A stretch of 64,000 nucleotides of DNA from Canna indica (GCA_034359265.1 CP136896.1:61639501-61703500), one strand, 5' to 3'; numbered from the stretch's first letter, positions 1 through 12,919 are shown. Notes: generated from the letters alone by a model not told the origin. Translations and numbers: made by a program.

Positions 1-1241
1 CTTAAAATAAATGGAATGTAAATAAGGATGTAATACAGTCCAGAATCTCAAGTCATAAGAGGTTAGAATTCAAAATAGGAACAAGAATAGGAATAAGAAT
101 AAAGAAAGCATACATGAAAGAAAATGCAACAACTAATCAACCTTAGGATCCTCAATGATCAAGTGTGCTTTCTCAATCTCCTTTATGTTTTCTCTGTTCA
201 TTGCCCTGGAGATTATGTTTTCCCTTTCAAATAGGTGTTTGATAGAATGCATATAATCCCTTATTTTCTTTGATTGATTTTTCATTTTGTTTTATAATTA
301 AACCTCTAACCGAAATTTATCCATTCTTTATAGTTTTACTAATTCTTTATAGACTTGTTCTATGAATTCAAGAACATCTTTTACTTGCTATTCATCATTG
401 CTGAAAATATGGATGATTGACATGTACATTCCTACAATAACTACAATAACATAGAGCTATACAAGTTTTAAATATGAATCTATGCAACTAAATATTCAAA
501 CACTGCCCAGGTGAATATGTTAGTTTTAAATCCTTCTAAAGATTGATTGAAATGTACATATCCAATTCTAAATTTAAAAAATTACAGATCCAACACATCA
601 ATGGACTTCAGGAAAAGCCAAATAGAGCTATGGACCCCATTTTATAATATTATAAGAATACAATAAACCTAACCAGTGTTTACTTTGATGCCAATTTATA
701 ATTGGTTTAATTTACCAGTGTTTCAGTTTACCAAGACAAATGAACCATGATATCAAACTATGTGTATAGATTGGGCCAAATGTGATTTCATGATTCTATC
801 ATTCCATGAAAATGTTGTCTTTTGCTTTTATCTTCGTATCTACTGCCACTAAATCATCAAATTTGGATGGCAATCATATTATGTGCCCTGTGCAGAAAAT
901 ATTTTTGTAATTAGTTATTATTTGTTCTCTGGTGGCAAGTAAAAAAGAGAAAAAAATATTTTGCAAAATACATGAATGAGAGACTAGTTGTGACAACAAA
1001 TAGTATTCCTTTGAAGGTTGTTGAATGTGTTATGGACAGCTAAACTTGGTAAGTTAAATACAAAGAAATCTTAGAGAGCAAGAACATTTGATGTTTGAAC
1101 ATCTAATTCATAAACTCTTTTAGCTATCCATTTTTGTTATCTATCCTTGCTATTGCAGTTATACTCGGAGATAATTGCAGTTCAGGAGTAAACTTGCAAG
1201 ATAGTCTCACATGATGTGCAAAAAATTAATTTACTGATGGC
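1..1241. other. AT-rich intergenic sequence, no gene seen
   Basis: No extended reading frame, repeat array or RNA gene is recognisable here. The sequence is AT-rich and low in structure up to the hAT element that begins at 1242. Confidence 0.6.
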
Positions 1242-1843
1242 CAGTGGCGGAGCCCGAAATCAAATTTGAGGGGGGCAGACTCTCGAGTGAACATATATTT
1301 CCTAAATCCTAAAGCGCAAACAATAAATCAATTGATTGTGGGTAACAAATCAATCTTAAAGCTCAAATAATAAATCCTAAAATTACTACTGGACGCGGGA
1401 CGACAGGAGACGCGGGACGCCGACTTTGGACTAGGCGAATGCAGGACGTTAGGAGATTGCCGAGTAGAGGGAAAGGAGCACGCGGGACGCCGACTCATCG
1501 AGTAGAGGCGTCAGAATGGTCGTCTACCCGGAACGCGCGGCCGAGATTAGGAGATTGGAAGCGGTGACGTCAGGAGATTAGGAGTGGTCGGCAGGAGATA
1601 GGAAGGGGGTTAGGTATCGGGAAAAAAAGAGAGGAAAATGAGATATAATTTTGGGAGAGGGAGGAATTTAAAATTTGTAAGGGGCAAACAAGATTAAAAA
1701 AAATTGAGATGGGGAAGTAATTCTCTAAAATAGTGAGGGGAAAAATCGTCAATCATCCTATAAAAGTCAGGTATAAAAGACAAAAAAATCAAATTTGAGT
1801 GGGGGGCAATTGCCCCCATTATGCTATAGTAGCTCCATCCCTG
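1242..1843. mobile_element. hAT-type MITE with 8-bp target duplication
   Basis: A 602-bp non-autonomous element. The left end reads CAGTGGCGGAGC and the right end, reverse-complemented, CAGGGATGGAGC, the type of terminal repeat seen in plant hAT elements. The flanks are CTGATGGC (1234-1241) and CTGATGAC (1844-1851), an 8-bp duplication with one mismatch, the length expected for hAT transposases. There is no coding capacity. The interior is G+C-richer in the middle (GCGGGACGCCGAC motifs). The same family, in the opposite orientation, makes up 36876-37583. Confidence 0.85.
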
Positions 1844-1851
1844 CTGATGAC

Positions 1852-2575
1852 TACAATCTACGAATCAACTCGATTGTTGCCAGCTGCTGGACCTTTGCTT
1901 CAGAGATGTTCTCTAAAACATGGTATTACTATAAGTCTTGTACTTTATAGTATAATTTTATTATTTGCTTATTTAGGCAGTGAGTGCTTTAGATCTATGT
2001 TTTATTGTTGATAATACCATTGTCCTTGTTATTTTTTGGACTTCTTTGTTGTAAACTTCTACTTCATATGACTTTTACTAAGATTTTAACTGCTATCTTA
2101 ATAAGACTACACCTGTGTGAAAGATGTATTTCAGTTGAACATGTTTGATTAACTTTATTAGCAAGGTGTTGATCTTAAAAATAATCATACATGCATGAAT
2201 GAGAGAGGCATATGATTGTATAGTTTTCTTGATATTGATGGATTAAGCCTATAAGCATCTTACTTGCTTGTTTTTCTGAATATTATTTATCCAAATCACG
2301 CTACTTACATAATTTGTTTACTTGAGTTTTACATGCACTAGTGCAACGGAAAATGCTTTGATATTGTGAATGAAAACATGTAAACTTGATATTCATGAGT
2401 ATTTAAGTAATAACCTGTCAGCTTATCAATGCATGATTTATGAATTTGTGCATGATACTTGGCAAGTGCCACTTTTGGTATCATTAGCAGCTAATCATGT
2501 TGGCTTTTATGTTTCTAAGATTAAATATATCTTGTTAATAGTTCATGATACGTTATAAGTTTGAATATCCATTTG
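1852..2575. other. AT-rich intergenic sequence
   Basis: No supported feature. One short frame (2370-2558) has no recognisable motif and looks like chance. Confidence 0.5.
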
Positions 2576-3290
2576 TTGCCTAAAAATGCTGAAGATTTGT
2601 TTATGGCATATACTGCACCTATAGATTCCCACCATGCTCGAGATGTCCAGTGGTTGAATATTGGAGGAAATGACCTTGACAGATTCATAAATCCACCATA
2701 TGAATGAACTGGAGTGTTAGGAATGCAACTTTTTTTTATTACATTGATATACTTGTATATGAAGTGTTAGGAAAATATTACCCCAAATCTGTTGCTACTA
2801 CACATCCTACCAGTGAGGAACTGCAAGCTTGGAGGTGGTACTTGGCCACCATGAGATCTCTTAAGTAGAACAGTACTGATCCTGAAATGAATCAAGTATG
2901 TCACTTAATCTTAACTTTCCCTTTATTCAAGAGTTATTTATAAATAATGATTATTTAGTAGTTGTTGAATTCAAACTCTTTTCAAAAAATGCAGATGCTA
3001 CAAGATTTAATGGTTTCGGCCATGCAAGAAGATATAAACTTTGGGCTGCATTGATCTAAACAGGTTTTATCTTATTCCCCTTGCTATTGCCCAAGTTCGT
3101 GAAGAAATTTAATTGGTACCATGCAAAAGTGGCTTAGTAAAAATGATTTGGTATTTGGTTCAGATGGCTAACGATGGCTGAATTGATGTCGCTTCAGAGA
3201 AAAGAGTCTAACTTTGAAGCATTGGCAGATGATCCAGGAATTGGAGAGGCTACTTTTGTTGACTATAACAAGCTAGCTACTATGTACACT
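2576..3290 (+). pseudogene. Decayed multi-exon gene remnant, unidentified
   Basis: Several separate stretches translate into protein-like sequence. At 2576-2707 there is a stretch containing AEDLFMAYTAPIDSHHARD and DLDRFINPPYE before a stop. At about 2765-2868 there is one containing ELQAWRWYLATMRSL before a stop. At about 2998-3050 there is LQDLMVSAMQEDINFGLH, directly after an intron-like acceptor (ATGCAG). At 3181-3260 there is SNFEALADDPGIGEATFVD. Stops and short AT-rich gaps with acceptor-like AG sites separate the pieces. This is what a degraded genomic copy of a host gene would look like, rather than a processed copy. I do not recognise the family. No start codon or complete exon chain can be built, so this is a relic call only. 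Confidence 0.4.
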
Positions 3291-5540
3291 TAATACTTAA
3301 TCTACTTTTGTTGATATTGACTAAGTCCGAATAATGTTATATTTTAGTAGTTAGGATTTATGTAATGTACTTTTTATTTAATATAAAAATATTCTTTACA
3401 TATTGATCTATGTAATGTTTTTGATTTTAGTAGTTTGTTGATAAGTTGAGATTAAATCTACTTTTATATGACAGTTTTAAAATGCTTTATTTAGTGACAG
3501 ATCACGGTTTGAAAAAGCTATATAAGTATATATGATAACTAAATAATACTGCTATTGTGAAAATAAATAATATATAGCAAGTCAAACATGCTATAACAAT
3601 AGTATATAATAACGGTTTACAAATGTTATTGTAGAGAAAAGTAATAGCAAGTTATGGATGCGATAATAAACTAGTCATAACTGATAAAAAATATTATAAA
3701 ATAATATTCATATAACATTCGCAATTGCATTTCTGAAACACAATTGTCTCATCCCTATATAAGATAGTGTGATTTGACAACGTTTCAGATAATACTATAC
3801 ACTATCTATGATAGCGTTTATGACATGCTATTAATGACGATTATTGTTGTAGTGGTTGGTCCCTGCAGGCTCCACATCAATAATGTCCAGTCAGCATCTG
3901 TTATCAACGTCAGTTCTGTTTAGGCCTCATGTGACAGTGTAGGGACTAAAACCAAAAATTTAAAATTATAGGGATTAAAATTAAAATTGAAATAAATTAT
4001 GGGGACCAAAAGTATAATTTTCTCAAAAATAATTAATAAAAAATCAGAATAAAAAAAATCACAGATGAAACTTATGAAAAAAATCTACTGTGGACCATAT
4101 TCATATTTAAAGTTTGATAAGAAAATCACAAGTGGATATTCATTCTATTTAATGCATTATCCGAGTGTAGTAATAAGATTGAAAAAAATCACTGTTAAAA
4201 AAGTGAGATTGAAGAAAGCCACCGTTAAAGAAAAATCTTCTATAAAAATTTAGACTTATTTAGAATAATGCAGATGGTCCATGTTATTGCTGTTAGGGCA
4301 TGATTAAAATTTGCAGGGTCTCACAAGTCATCATTTTAGAATGAATATATAATTTTTTTTAACTAGAATAAAAACAGAGATGCCATCCATGTTATTTACA
4401 TAGCACATTGACTTCTGAAGGCACAGATACAATAGCCTATTGTGTAAAAGAATCAAATCCATACAAGTAGTAATTGTCATTTACAGTGTGCCTAAATAAG
4501 TTCATCTTTCTCAGATCAGAATTAAACTTTGTAAATAGTATAAAATATTTCAACAGTATCAATCAACTGTATACTCAACAGTATACAACAATGCATGAAG
4601 GACTTAGTTAACATTCACACACTACCAATTAAAAAGGAAGCATGCAGACTAAAATAAGATGAGATTACCGACTAAAATAAGATCAACTTAATGGACTTTT
4701 CCTAAATAGAACAGAGATGAACTTTTCCTAATTAAACAACTAATTAAAACAGACTCAAATAAGATGAACTTTTTCTAAATAGAACAAAGATCGAAGAAAG
4801 CACGAGAAAAAAAGAAGCACAGACTTAATGGAGATTACCAGATAAAGAAAGGGTGAGAAGAAGAGCAATAATGATGAGAAGGAAGTCATTCCTGTGCACC
4901 ATGGCGCCAAAGGAGACAACGATCTGATGGGAGGATAAGTGTTTCTTGGGGATTAATAAAGGAAAAGGGCGGAGGGAGGGTTGGAAGCGATTGTTGGATT
5001 CAAAGTGACGGGCTTGGCAGGGATTAAAGTAGAGATTCATTGCTTGGTTACAAGAAATCAAACCACCGGAGAACGTAGATCACTGAAGATGCAGAAATCA
5101 AACAAGGAACGCAGAAATCAAACATGGAGAAATCAACAAAGAGAGAGGCGACATACCACTAGAAAGAGAGAGGAGGGAGATCCAATGGCATACCTTGGGC
5201 GAAAGACTGCGTGAAGAGGAGGGGCGAAGAGGCGAGTGCAGCAGGTGAGTGCAGCGTCCGAGAGGCGAGCGGCGAGAGCTGTGTGCGAGTGCAACAAGAT
5301 GGATATCGGCGATCTGTGTGTTTAGTTGAGGGCATTGAGGTCTTTTTGCCTCAATGTCATCCGTCTTGTTTTGGTGTACCGAGAATTTTCTCGTTGAACC
5401 AAAAGAGCTCAAAATCTTGTCCCGAACAGGAATTATAGTCTAGTCTCTCATCATTTTTGCAAAACAAACGAGGGACAAGAGCAGTCCAGTCCCCTATTTT
5501 TTAATAAAAAAATGAGCCCTAAATAATTGGGCATTCATGG
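3291..5540. other. Intergenic sequence with one CACTA-like terminus and a purine-rich block
   Basis: The string TTGTTGTAGTG at 3845-3855 looks like the right end of a CACTA-type element, but no matching left end was found. At about 4950-5330 the plus strand is purine-rich and G+C-richer (GAGAGAGAGG-type runs). The short frames there have no recognisable domain. The segment around 5440-5540 has MITE-like wording, but terminal repeats could not be paired. Confidence 0.35.
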
Positions 5541-5559
5541 GAATTTGGTCATAATAGGG

Positions 5560-5860
5560 ATGTAACTGCTTTGAAAAATATTACAATCATTATAAGATCA
5601 GAGTAAAAATTAACAAAGACAGCATAAATATCAGAAGTAGAAGAAAAAATAACATCATCAACTTTAATACAAGAAATAAAATTCTTTCTTCTCTTAAGTT
5701 TTACAAGATTTTGATACTATCTAGTGTTCTTCCCCCTTCATTAACCCACTTAGTCTTAGCTAAAATCCACAACTCAATGGAGAGCTACCTATTCAGAGCA
5801 TTAAGTTTCTTATAAAGGTAATTGAGATGGACAATGTCACAATGATAGAGATCATAACTA
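5560..5860 (-). pseudogene. LINE-A fragment: endonuclease/reverse transcriptase junction
   Basis: Read on the minus strand with frameshifts, this gives the linker between endonuclease and reverse transcriptase of a plant L1-type LINE. Examples are a KTKWVNEGG-like stretch followed by KRRKNFISCI and DIYAVFVNFYSDL, equivalent to the W-EGDxNTxFFH and FxxLW region of intact elements. It is separated from the endonuclease piece (7174-7888) by the solo LTR at 5861-7173. The catalytic reverse transcriptase and RNase H that should follow are missing, so the 3' half of this LINE has been lost. Confidence 0.65.
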
Positions 5861-7173
5861 TGTTGGGTGAAATCCCACACTAAAAGGGGGAGGTTGAATA
5901 GTATTGTTACCAACAATCTTCAATTTTCTTTTTAATGAATTTCAACTTCAACCAAATGCAAGTGCAATTAAGTAATGTTCGTTAGCGATTATGAAGCACA
6001 ATTATAGACAAACACACAAGACAATTCTAACACACGAAAATATAGTGGTTCGGCCAACCGTCTACTCTACTACCTTGGCTCTACGCCAAGGATTTTTAAC
6101 CAACTACTTTATAGATTTTGTGTTTCCCTTTGAATACAACCGAGACAAAACACAATTCTACCTATCCACATAGGCAAAACACAATTCTACAAAGTAAACC
6201 CTAAGTGTTTACACTAGCACACCTAGCAAGCTAACCATTGAAAATAAGTTCAAATAACAATTAAGATTACAATGAAAGAGTTAAAGAATGAACCAAGACT
6301 AAAAGCTCTTTTCCAAACCTTTAAAGCCTTCAACTCGCCAAGACGTTGAGCTCGAATCGAAGCCGGAGTTGAGGGAAGATGAGCGCTTGAGAAGTTGTTG
6401 ATCGAAGAAGCGAGCGCAAGTCAATCAATCTCTAGAAGACACAAATCACTCTTTTGAAAGCTTATATTAGTTGTTGAGAGGGGTTAAAGAAGTTAGGTGA
6501 GGGGTATTTATAACCCCTCAATAGCATGGCTCCTCAACGGGCATTTTTTCGCCCGTTGAACGTCATTCGGTCGCTTGCCAGTCGATCGTCGGTCGACCAA
6601 CCGATTGACCGCCCAGTGACCGCTGGCATTCTGCGCTTCTGTCGCTCTGTTCGATCGACCAAATGTATCATGTTTTAGCTCCTCTGCTGTCCGGTCGATC
6701 GATCGGTCGACCGAAGTAGACACTACCAATTTTTGGCCTTGTTCGGTTGACCGACCGGTCGACCGAAGTAGCCACTGTCGATTTTTTTCATTGTTCGGTC
6801 GACCGAAATGGCTACTGCCATTTTTCTGCCTTGTTCGGTCGACCAATTGATCGACCGAACTTAGGCTGGGGCTGATTTTTACCTTTTCTTTGTTACATGC
6901 TTTTTCATGGGTTTAGTTACCAAGTTTTAACTTGGATAATTTTACAAATAGGCTTGGGATGAGATCCTAGGAATATATTACAAGTTATCTACTTAACCTA
7001 CATCCGAGCATTTCTTGACGATCTTTTCTTTCGTATCTCCGAGCGAAGTTCGCCGAAGTTCGCATGCTTATCGCAACCTCAACCTGAACTCAAAATTTCA
7101 CACATATATTAAATACTTGTTTGTTATCATCAAAATGAAGATCGAAGCCTAAGGGGGAACCCTTAAACCAACA
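5861..7173. mobile_element. Solo LTR, copia/Sirevirus-like, TSD AACTA
   Basis: A 1,313-bp LTR starting TGTTGGGTGAAAT and ending AAACCAACA, flanked by AACTA at 5856-5860 and 7174-7178, a perfect 5-bp duplication. No internal region or partner LTR is present, so it is a solo LTR left by LTR-LTR recombination. It shares the block TAGTGGTTCGGCC and CTACTCTACTACCTTGGC with the LTRs at 27419, 42247 and 48549. It also carries the GGTCGACC-rich palindrome array (6560-6860). It splits the minus-strand LINE-A. Confidence 0.9.
6560..6860. repeat. GGTCGACC/TCGATCGA palindrome array inside LTR
   Basis: Clusters of CpG-rich palindromes such as TCGGTCGACCGA recur about every 50-60 bp, separated by a spacer resembling GAAGTAGCCACTGCC. 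Similar arrays lie in the LTRs at 43080-43420 and 49380-49700. They are not CRISPR: repeat spacing and sequence are irregular and the host is a plant. Confidence 0.75.
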
Positions 7174-7888
7174 AACTACTATCCCTTAATTCAAGGACCT
7201 AAATTTGAGCATTAGTCCTCTCAATATTATCTTCAATTTTACTTAGATAATGTCTATTCCAATAAGAAAGTTTACCTCTAATGGTTTTCAAATTAAAGAA
7301 AATGGAAGCCAGATCGAGGTGAACCAATATGAGTGTTAGACCAATGAATTTTAATGATGTCTGTAACTTGAGGGTAATCAACCCAAAAGTTCTGAAACTT
7401 AAAACTCCTAGAGACATTATTAGAGAAATCCTTGACAATGATTAACAAAGGGGGATAATCAGATGTAGCCATAGAAAGATGAGTAACAATAGATTGGCCA
7501 AAAAGATTCCGCCAACAAGCATTGCCAAACGCTTTATCTAACCTAATAAAGATCTTATGAATATCTTTCCTATTGTTGCACCAAGTGTATTTAGGACCAA
7601 TAAAATCCAAATTCATAAATCCACACTTAGCAATACAATTTCTATGGGAAAGAACATTTCTATTGAGCAAGAAAGGGGAGCCACCAAATTTATTAGTGTC
7701 ATTAACAATGCAATTAAAGTCACCTTACATAAACCAGGGAATATCCAAAAATTCCAAATGACCAATATCATGCTAAAATGAATTTCTAATGCAAGGATTA
7801 ATACTAGCATAGATACCAGAAAAAGCCAAGGAGAGCTATTTGAATGTTGAACAACAACATTAATCATAAAGCAGGATTTAAACAAAAC
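7174..7888 (-). pseudogene. LINE-A fragment: endonuclease C-terminal half
   Basis: Minus-strand translation in two or three frames gives the C-terminal part of an L1-type apurinic/apyrimidinic-like endonuclease. It contains CGFMNLDFIGPKYTWCNNR, HKIFIRLDKAFGNACW and a TSDYPPLLI motif matching the SDH-P catalytic signature of plant LINEs (the conserved His is replaced by Tyr here). A longer segment with FKFQNFWVDYPQ follows, as in related ORF2 proteins. Frameshifts and stops make it non-functional. Upstream on the minus strand it continues at 10401 after the gypsy-type solo LTR; downstream it continues at 5860. Confidence 0.8.
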
Positions 7889-7893
7889 TTGAA

Positions 7894-10395
7894 TGTAAGA
7901 CCCAAAAAATTTCCTAATATAAAAATTCTATTTTTGGTACAGTGCACAAGATCGGAGGTTAGTCGGGTCGAGCCGCGAAAATCGCCTCGAGTAGAAGGTA
8001 TAACCCAACCCATGGAAATATGAAGTTAAATTGGTTCGATGGTTATTTCCTTTCTTGCTTATGATGTCTTATTAAGTCGAGTTCGACTCATGAGTGCGGG
8101 TAGCATCGGAGTTCGAATCGGACTTGGATCGAATCGAGTAGAAGTCAAGTCAAGTGGGGGGCAAAGGGATCATTGGATGAGGGAAATAAAACCCCTCACC
8201 CAAGCCACCTGTGCGGCTCAAAGAGAGAGCCGCACGCAGCCCATCAAGAGGGAGAAAGGGAGAGAGGAGGAGGAGATCTTGTCGGCGCCGAGTTCGCGAC
8301 GACGCTCGAGGAGATCGGAATCTCGTTTCATCAAGATTTCTTCGCGATCCAATTCAAGGTGAGTGGTTAGAGTAGATGTTAAGGGGAGGCGGGTGGCCGG
8401 CCCCATGGATTTTGAAATCGAAGTTGTTCTTCGTGAGTTTTGCCGATCAACTTGTTTCTCTATGTTAGATTTTTAAATCGTTGTGCATACTGTGATTTCA
8501 TGTTTGAAAACATGTCGATTTCTTGTTTTAAGGGGCTGGTCGAGTCGAGGAAAAAGGGGAAAGGTCATGCCGAAATATTCCCCAATTTCCTCGCTCATCT
8601 CGCAACTCGCGTATTGACTTGTATTCATTTTGTTTTTGGTTTTGGATTGATGCTCGAGCGGACGCCGCAGCCAAGACCACCACCCCTAGAGCTTCGGCCG
8701 AGCATGGTCATCATCCTGCTCAAGTTGGCCGAGCAGTAGAAGGGGGAAAAGTAGGGCTGTTTGTATTGGATTGTTGGATTTCTTATTTCATCGCCTTAAC
8801 TCGCACCTTCATGTTTAAATGTTAGATTAAATTTGAAGTTTATATTTACTGTTCTATTGGTTAAAATGCATAGATTCCAGCCCCTTCCCACATGGATTGT
8901 TCAGCCGAGCAAGGGTTACCTTGCTCGAGCTTCGGCCGATCAAGGGAAAGGGGGAGGAAACGAATGATTTTGTGTAGTTGTTCATATCCCTCCGTTTAAT
9001 GTTTATTCATATTCACGTTAATGTTAATCCATGTTGATGTTATGAATTGTTGGGATAGATCTACATTATCATTTTGGAAATGTTCTTGCTAATGCTTATA
9101 TGGTATATGTAGACAAGAAAGATTTCATTTAATTGCTCATATCATGTTTAATTGTCGCTATGCTTAGTGTATGTTCCATATGGGTTTAACCTTTACATTA
9201 CTTACTTTTTACTTTGGTTCTTCATGATGTTGCTATCCGTAATTAATTTGGTAAGTCATGTGGAAATGGTAGGTCGAGTGCCTACATAGTCGGCGAGTTC
9301 GCTCGTTCTACGAAGAATGGATTAGATGACTTGTGGTATCATTTAACTTAGATACAAGACACATACACTAGATGCTTCATTTAAGGAAACATTGAGACCC
9401 TAGGGTAAGGGGTCGGGTATGGGCAATTACCCGGTAAGCAAAACACAACATACTTGCGCACCTAATTTTTGGTTGCGGTTGATGATCTACTGAGAAGTGT
9501 CACTAGCCGGATGTCAAGCACCCGACTTAGCGGTTTATAGGTTCTTGAGATTGCACCAGTAGGCCCGCTAGGTGTTAGATCCGGGTGACGGAGGGTCTTG
9601 AGATTTCGTCAGTAGACCACGCTGACGGTAGACCCGAGTGGGTTGGGACTAGCTATCCCTAACCCGGAGGATCACTGAAACTAGTGGCCATCCTAGTTAA
9701 CGGATCTGAAATCTAAAAGTTTCTAAATGAGGAGCACGTAGGGGCTGGTTTGAGTAGGCCGATTGGTCGATTCAGGTTAAGGAAGGACTGTACCTTCCAT
9801 ATATATACTTAGGTCATTATTGGCCGAGCTTGCATCATGGATATGGGCCCGAGAGGCCGGTTCATCCACTCATCCGTCTGGCACACTAATTATTTATGGA
9901 ATATGATTTGATAACTTCATTATATATGTGATTGCCGAGGTTTTAAGTGGAGATTCGGAAGAATCGCTCACTGAGTTCCTCGTGAACTCACAGTTTTCCT
10001 TTCTTGTTGTTTTTGCAGAGCCCGACTAGTGAGGTACGGCTTGGTGGCATAGCGCGCAGCAGAGCAGACATAGGTGTAGATCTCATAGTTGGCAGTGTCT
10101 AGTCGTAGTCGTGTCTATTAGAGTCTGATGTATGCACTGGGTTTATTTCTGTAAAAACTGTGAAATATTTATTTGGAAACACTTTCGGTTGTTTATTTGA
10201 AACTTATGGTATTTTAGAACTTGATGTGATCAACTGGTTTTGAACTTTTAATAATAGTTGTTATCATTTGTCTTTGGTCATTACTTGATGTGTTCTGTTA
10301 TATTTTTGCGAGTTGTTAGTCGGTGCATAGGGTAGGCTTCGGGGTATTGACTCGTACACTGGCCGGTCACGCGTACCCTGAGTTGGGGCATGACA
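7894..10395. mobile_element. Solo LTR, Ty3/gypsy-like, 2.5 kb, TSD TTGAA
   Basis: A 2,502-bp LTR starting TGTAAGACCC and ending TTGGGGCATGACA, flanked by TTGAA at 7889-7893 and 10396-10400. It has no coding region of its own. The short frames at 8039-8739 are in a G+C-richer LTR segment and show no domain. Its 3' part shares wording with the LTR at 11908-14366: TTTTGCAGAGC, then GAGGTACGGC, then a GGCTTC-GGGT and GGCCG-TCACG block near the end. Long LTRs of this type are usual in plant gypsy elements; the superfamily is inferred from the ends only. It interrupts LINE-A endonuclease. Confidence 0.88.
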
Positions 10396-10400
10396 TTGAA

Positions 10401-10640
10401 CTTTTATAGAAGATTTCTTCCAAGCAAAAGAACTAATCCACTCATTACCAAGAGAATTAACAAAATTTAATGGGTCCATTTCAGGAAGATGAGTCTCTTG
10501 AAGAAAGAAGGTTACTTACAGCTTTATTAGCAATATTAAATCGAAGGAAAATCTTGGACAGACCTTCTTCGAAGGCCTCTAACATTTCAATTGATAATAA
10601 TCATAAACACACCGAGAGAGAAAACCACTCAATTATGAAT
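10401..10640 (-). pseudogene. LINE-A fragment: start of ORF2 (endonuclease N-terminus)
   Basis: Minus-strand translation gives NWNVRGLRRRSV (the usual opening motif of plant LINE ORF2) and an LQETHLPEMDPLNFVNSL-like stretch when frameshifts are allowed. This includes the QETH motif carrying the metal-binding Glu. It continues into WISSFAWKKSS before the LTR inserted at 10395. ORF1 lies directly upstream (10751-11902). Several stops are present. Confidence 0.75.
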
Positions 10641-10750
10641 ATCAGATTCAAAAATATTATGCACAGAGACATTTCCAACAATAACCATAACATCATGATT
10701 GATAGCAGTATTAGAAGAAGAAGCAATGGCAGCACCAAAATTAACATCCA

Positions 10751-11902
10751 CTAAATCCAAAGGCACTTATCCTTTCTAACCCTCTTTTTCTTAGAATGCA
10801 ACAAGTAATCTAAAGTAAGAGAATCCTCCCCTAACCTAGATTTAGGAGACTTACCTTTGCCAAAAAAAAACACCTTAGGAGACTTACCCTTATCCTTAGT
10901 AGGTTTAAGGTTAGGAGTGTTACTGAGCTTAAGTAATTCAGGTGACCTTATCAACTAAGCTATTAATAAAAGGTTTCATTAGAAATACTATTAGGAGTAC
11001 CAGCAATATTTCTGTCAATAAGGTTACTGGCATCAATAGCCCTATTCACCTTAACACTATAATTCCCATCAGGATAACATCAATACCAGAACTATCATGA
11101 ACATTAGAAGTAAAAACAGGCTCTTCCCCTTCATCAGGGGGAATGACCTGATTAGAAGGAGAAAAAACCCTTCTTCTAGACTTACGGGTGACCCTAACCA
11201 AAGGGCCATACAAAGTTTTAGAGCCATCCGAAGAAGAGCAAGACAAGGATTTATCATTAGAATTAGCAGTAGAATCATTCAAAATAGTAGAATTCTTCAA
11301 AGCAGTAGAATCTTTAATTATTATATGCAAATTCATAAGATCATTAGCAATAGCAGCAGAGCACTCATTCAATTTATGCCCAATCATACCACACTTGAAA
11401 CAAAAATTAGGTAATCTCTCATGCCTGTCAGCCTGAAAAAGACCAGTAGAGGGTTTACTAATCCAAATACCCTGCTTGATAGGTTTAGTGAAATCAATTT
11501 CAATGCAAATTCTACAAACCTACCTCTTTCCCAATTGAAAGATTGATCATCAACCTTGATAGGTTTATCAATAAGAGAGGCAATCTTAAACAAAATATTA
11601 TTCGACCAATATTCCATTGGGAGGTCTGAAAATTGTACCTAGACAGGTGCTGACACAATATTCTCACTAACAGTCTTGAAATTAGGCTTCCAAGGTCTTA
11701 GATTAACCAGGTCACCACGAAAGGCCCAAGGACCCCCGCTAAAACTCTAATAGCATTGTCCTCAGTATCAAATCGAAAAAGAAAAAAAAAACCATTTTCT
11801 AAATAATGACATGTGCAAGATTAAAAGTCGACCAGACCGTAAAAGCCAAGTTTCTAAGATGAAAAAGAGCCGGAGGCTTATGAACAAACAGACTGATAAG
11901 AG
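10751..11902 (-). pseudogene. LINE-A ORF1: DUF4283 and CCHC zinc knuckle
   Basis: ORF1 encodes the RNA-binding protein of the element. On the minus strand, in order, I see a DUF4283-like region (GPWAFRGDLVNLRPWKPNFK and VQFSDLPMEYW), then IGKPIKVD-like wording and WERGRFARICIEID. A zinc knuckle follows (CFKCGMIGHKLNEC, spacing CX2CX4HX4C) near 11350-11410. After it comes a low-complexity Ser/Asn/Asp-rich tail. Frames change and stops occur, so the protein is not intact. The 5' portion of ORF1 lies at 14372-14600, beyond the LTR at 11908-14366. The knuckle residues are all preserved. Confidence 0.8.
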
Positions 11903-12919
11903 ATGCATGTAATACCCGCTAAAATATTTTATGTATATTAATTTCAGCGGGTTGCGTGTGATGCGAGATGGTGCGCGCAGGCTTGAGCATTGACGCTTAA
12001 CTTGAGGTGAGACCCGGATACTCTAGAAATTTTCTTAATTATAAATTCAAATGGAGAAATATTTTATGTGTCACGTATTTAAAGAAGACTCCGAGTGGAA
12101 TCCAACGGTTCAATCGGATCCGAATTCGGACTCGGATTGGGTGAGATAGAGAATGTTTAGTGAACCACTTAAGTTAGGGGCAGAATTATAATTTCAGACA
12201 TAAATAAATAAATATATAAAATATAAAAAGTGGGGCGCCGTACCGAACTCGAGACATGCTTGGGGAAGGGGCAACGAGTGATCTTGGAGAAGAGGAGAGA
12301 TCGGACGCCAGATTCGGAGGAAATCGGAGATCGGACGTCGAATTTCTCAAAGCTCTCGTCTTCCTTCCGTTCTTCTCCCTTCTTGTGAGTGGATTTCTCC
12401 CTAACTCTTATAGAGTGGCTGCCGATCCTAGATGTGGCAGATGAAACAAAAATCTAAAATTTTCTTGAAATTTCGAATTCCTTCTCCAAATCGAATTCAA
12501 GTATTATTCATGGTGTTGATTTCCTTCTTGATGTTTGATGTGGTGCACACGAAACCTTGCAGTTAGGGATTTTGCTCCCTTGTGGCTGCTTGCTGCCCTA
12601 GAGGGATGCTTGAAGATTTTCTTTTCTTTATTCTTATTAAATTAATATATCTTTTCCTAAATGAGGTTGGTGGTGTGGCTTCTACGTTTAATTCATCTCT
12701 AGGACTTGTTGAATTAGAGTCCTAGACATGTGAATCCCCTCCTTATCATAGCCGGCCACAGCTATGAAATATTCTGAAATTTTTTTTGATACAAATTGCT
12801 TATCTTGCAATTAGTGTTATAAGTATGTACTAGCGTGGGATTAAAAGTCCTAAACCTAGGGTTATCTCCTACCGCTACAGCCGACATGCTTAAAAATGGG
12901 AGTCCAAATTACTTAGTAT

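Noticed and set aside
4825..5440. Several overlapping frames on both strands (77-104 aa)
   Set aside because: They lie in a purine-rich low-complexity stretch, contain no domain, and mirror each other on opposite strands.
6560..6860. Regularly spaced palindromes resembling a CRISPR-like array
   Set aside because: The units are diverged, spacing is irregular, they lie inside an LTR with defined ends, and the DNA is from a plant.
8039..8825. Frames of 62-107 aa in a G+C-richer part
   Set aside because: Inside a solo LTR with secure boundaries; no domain and no splice context.
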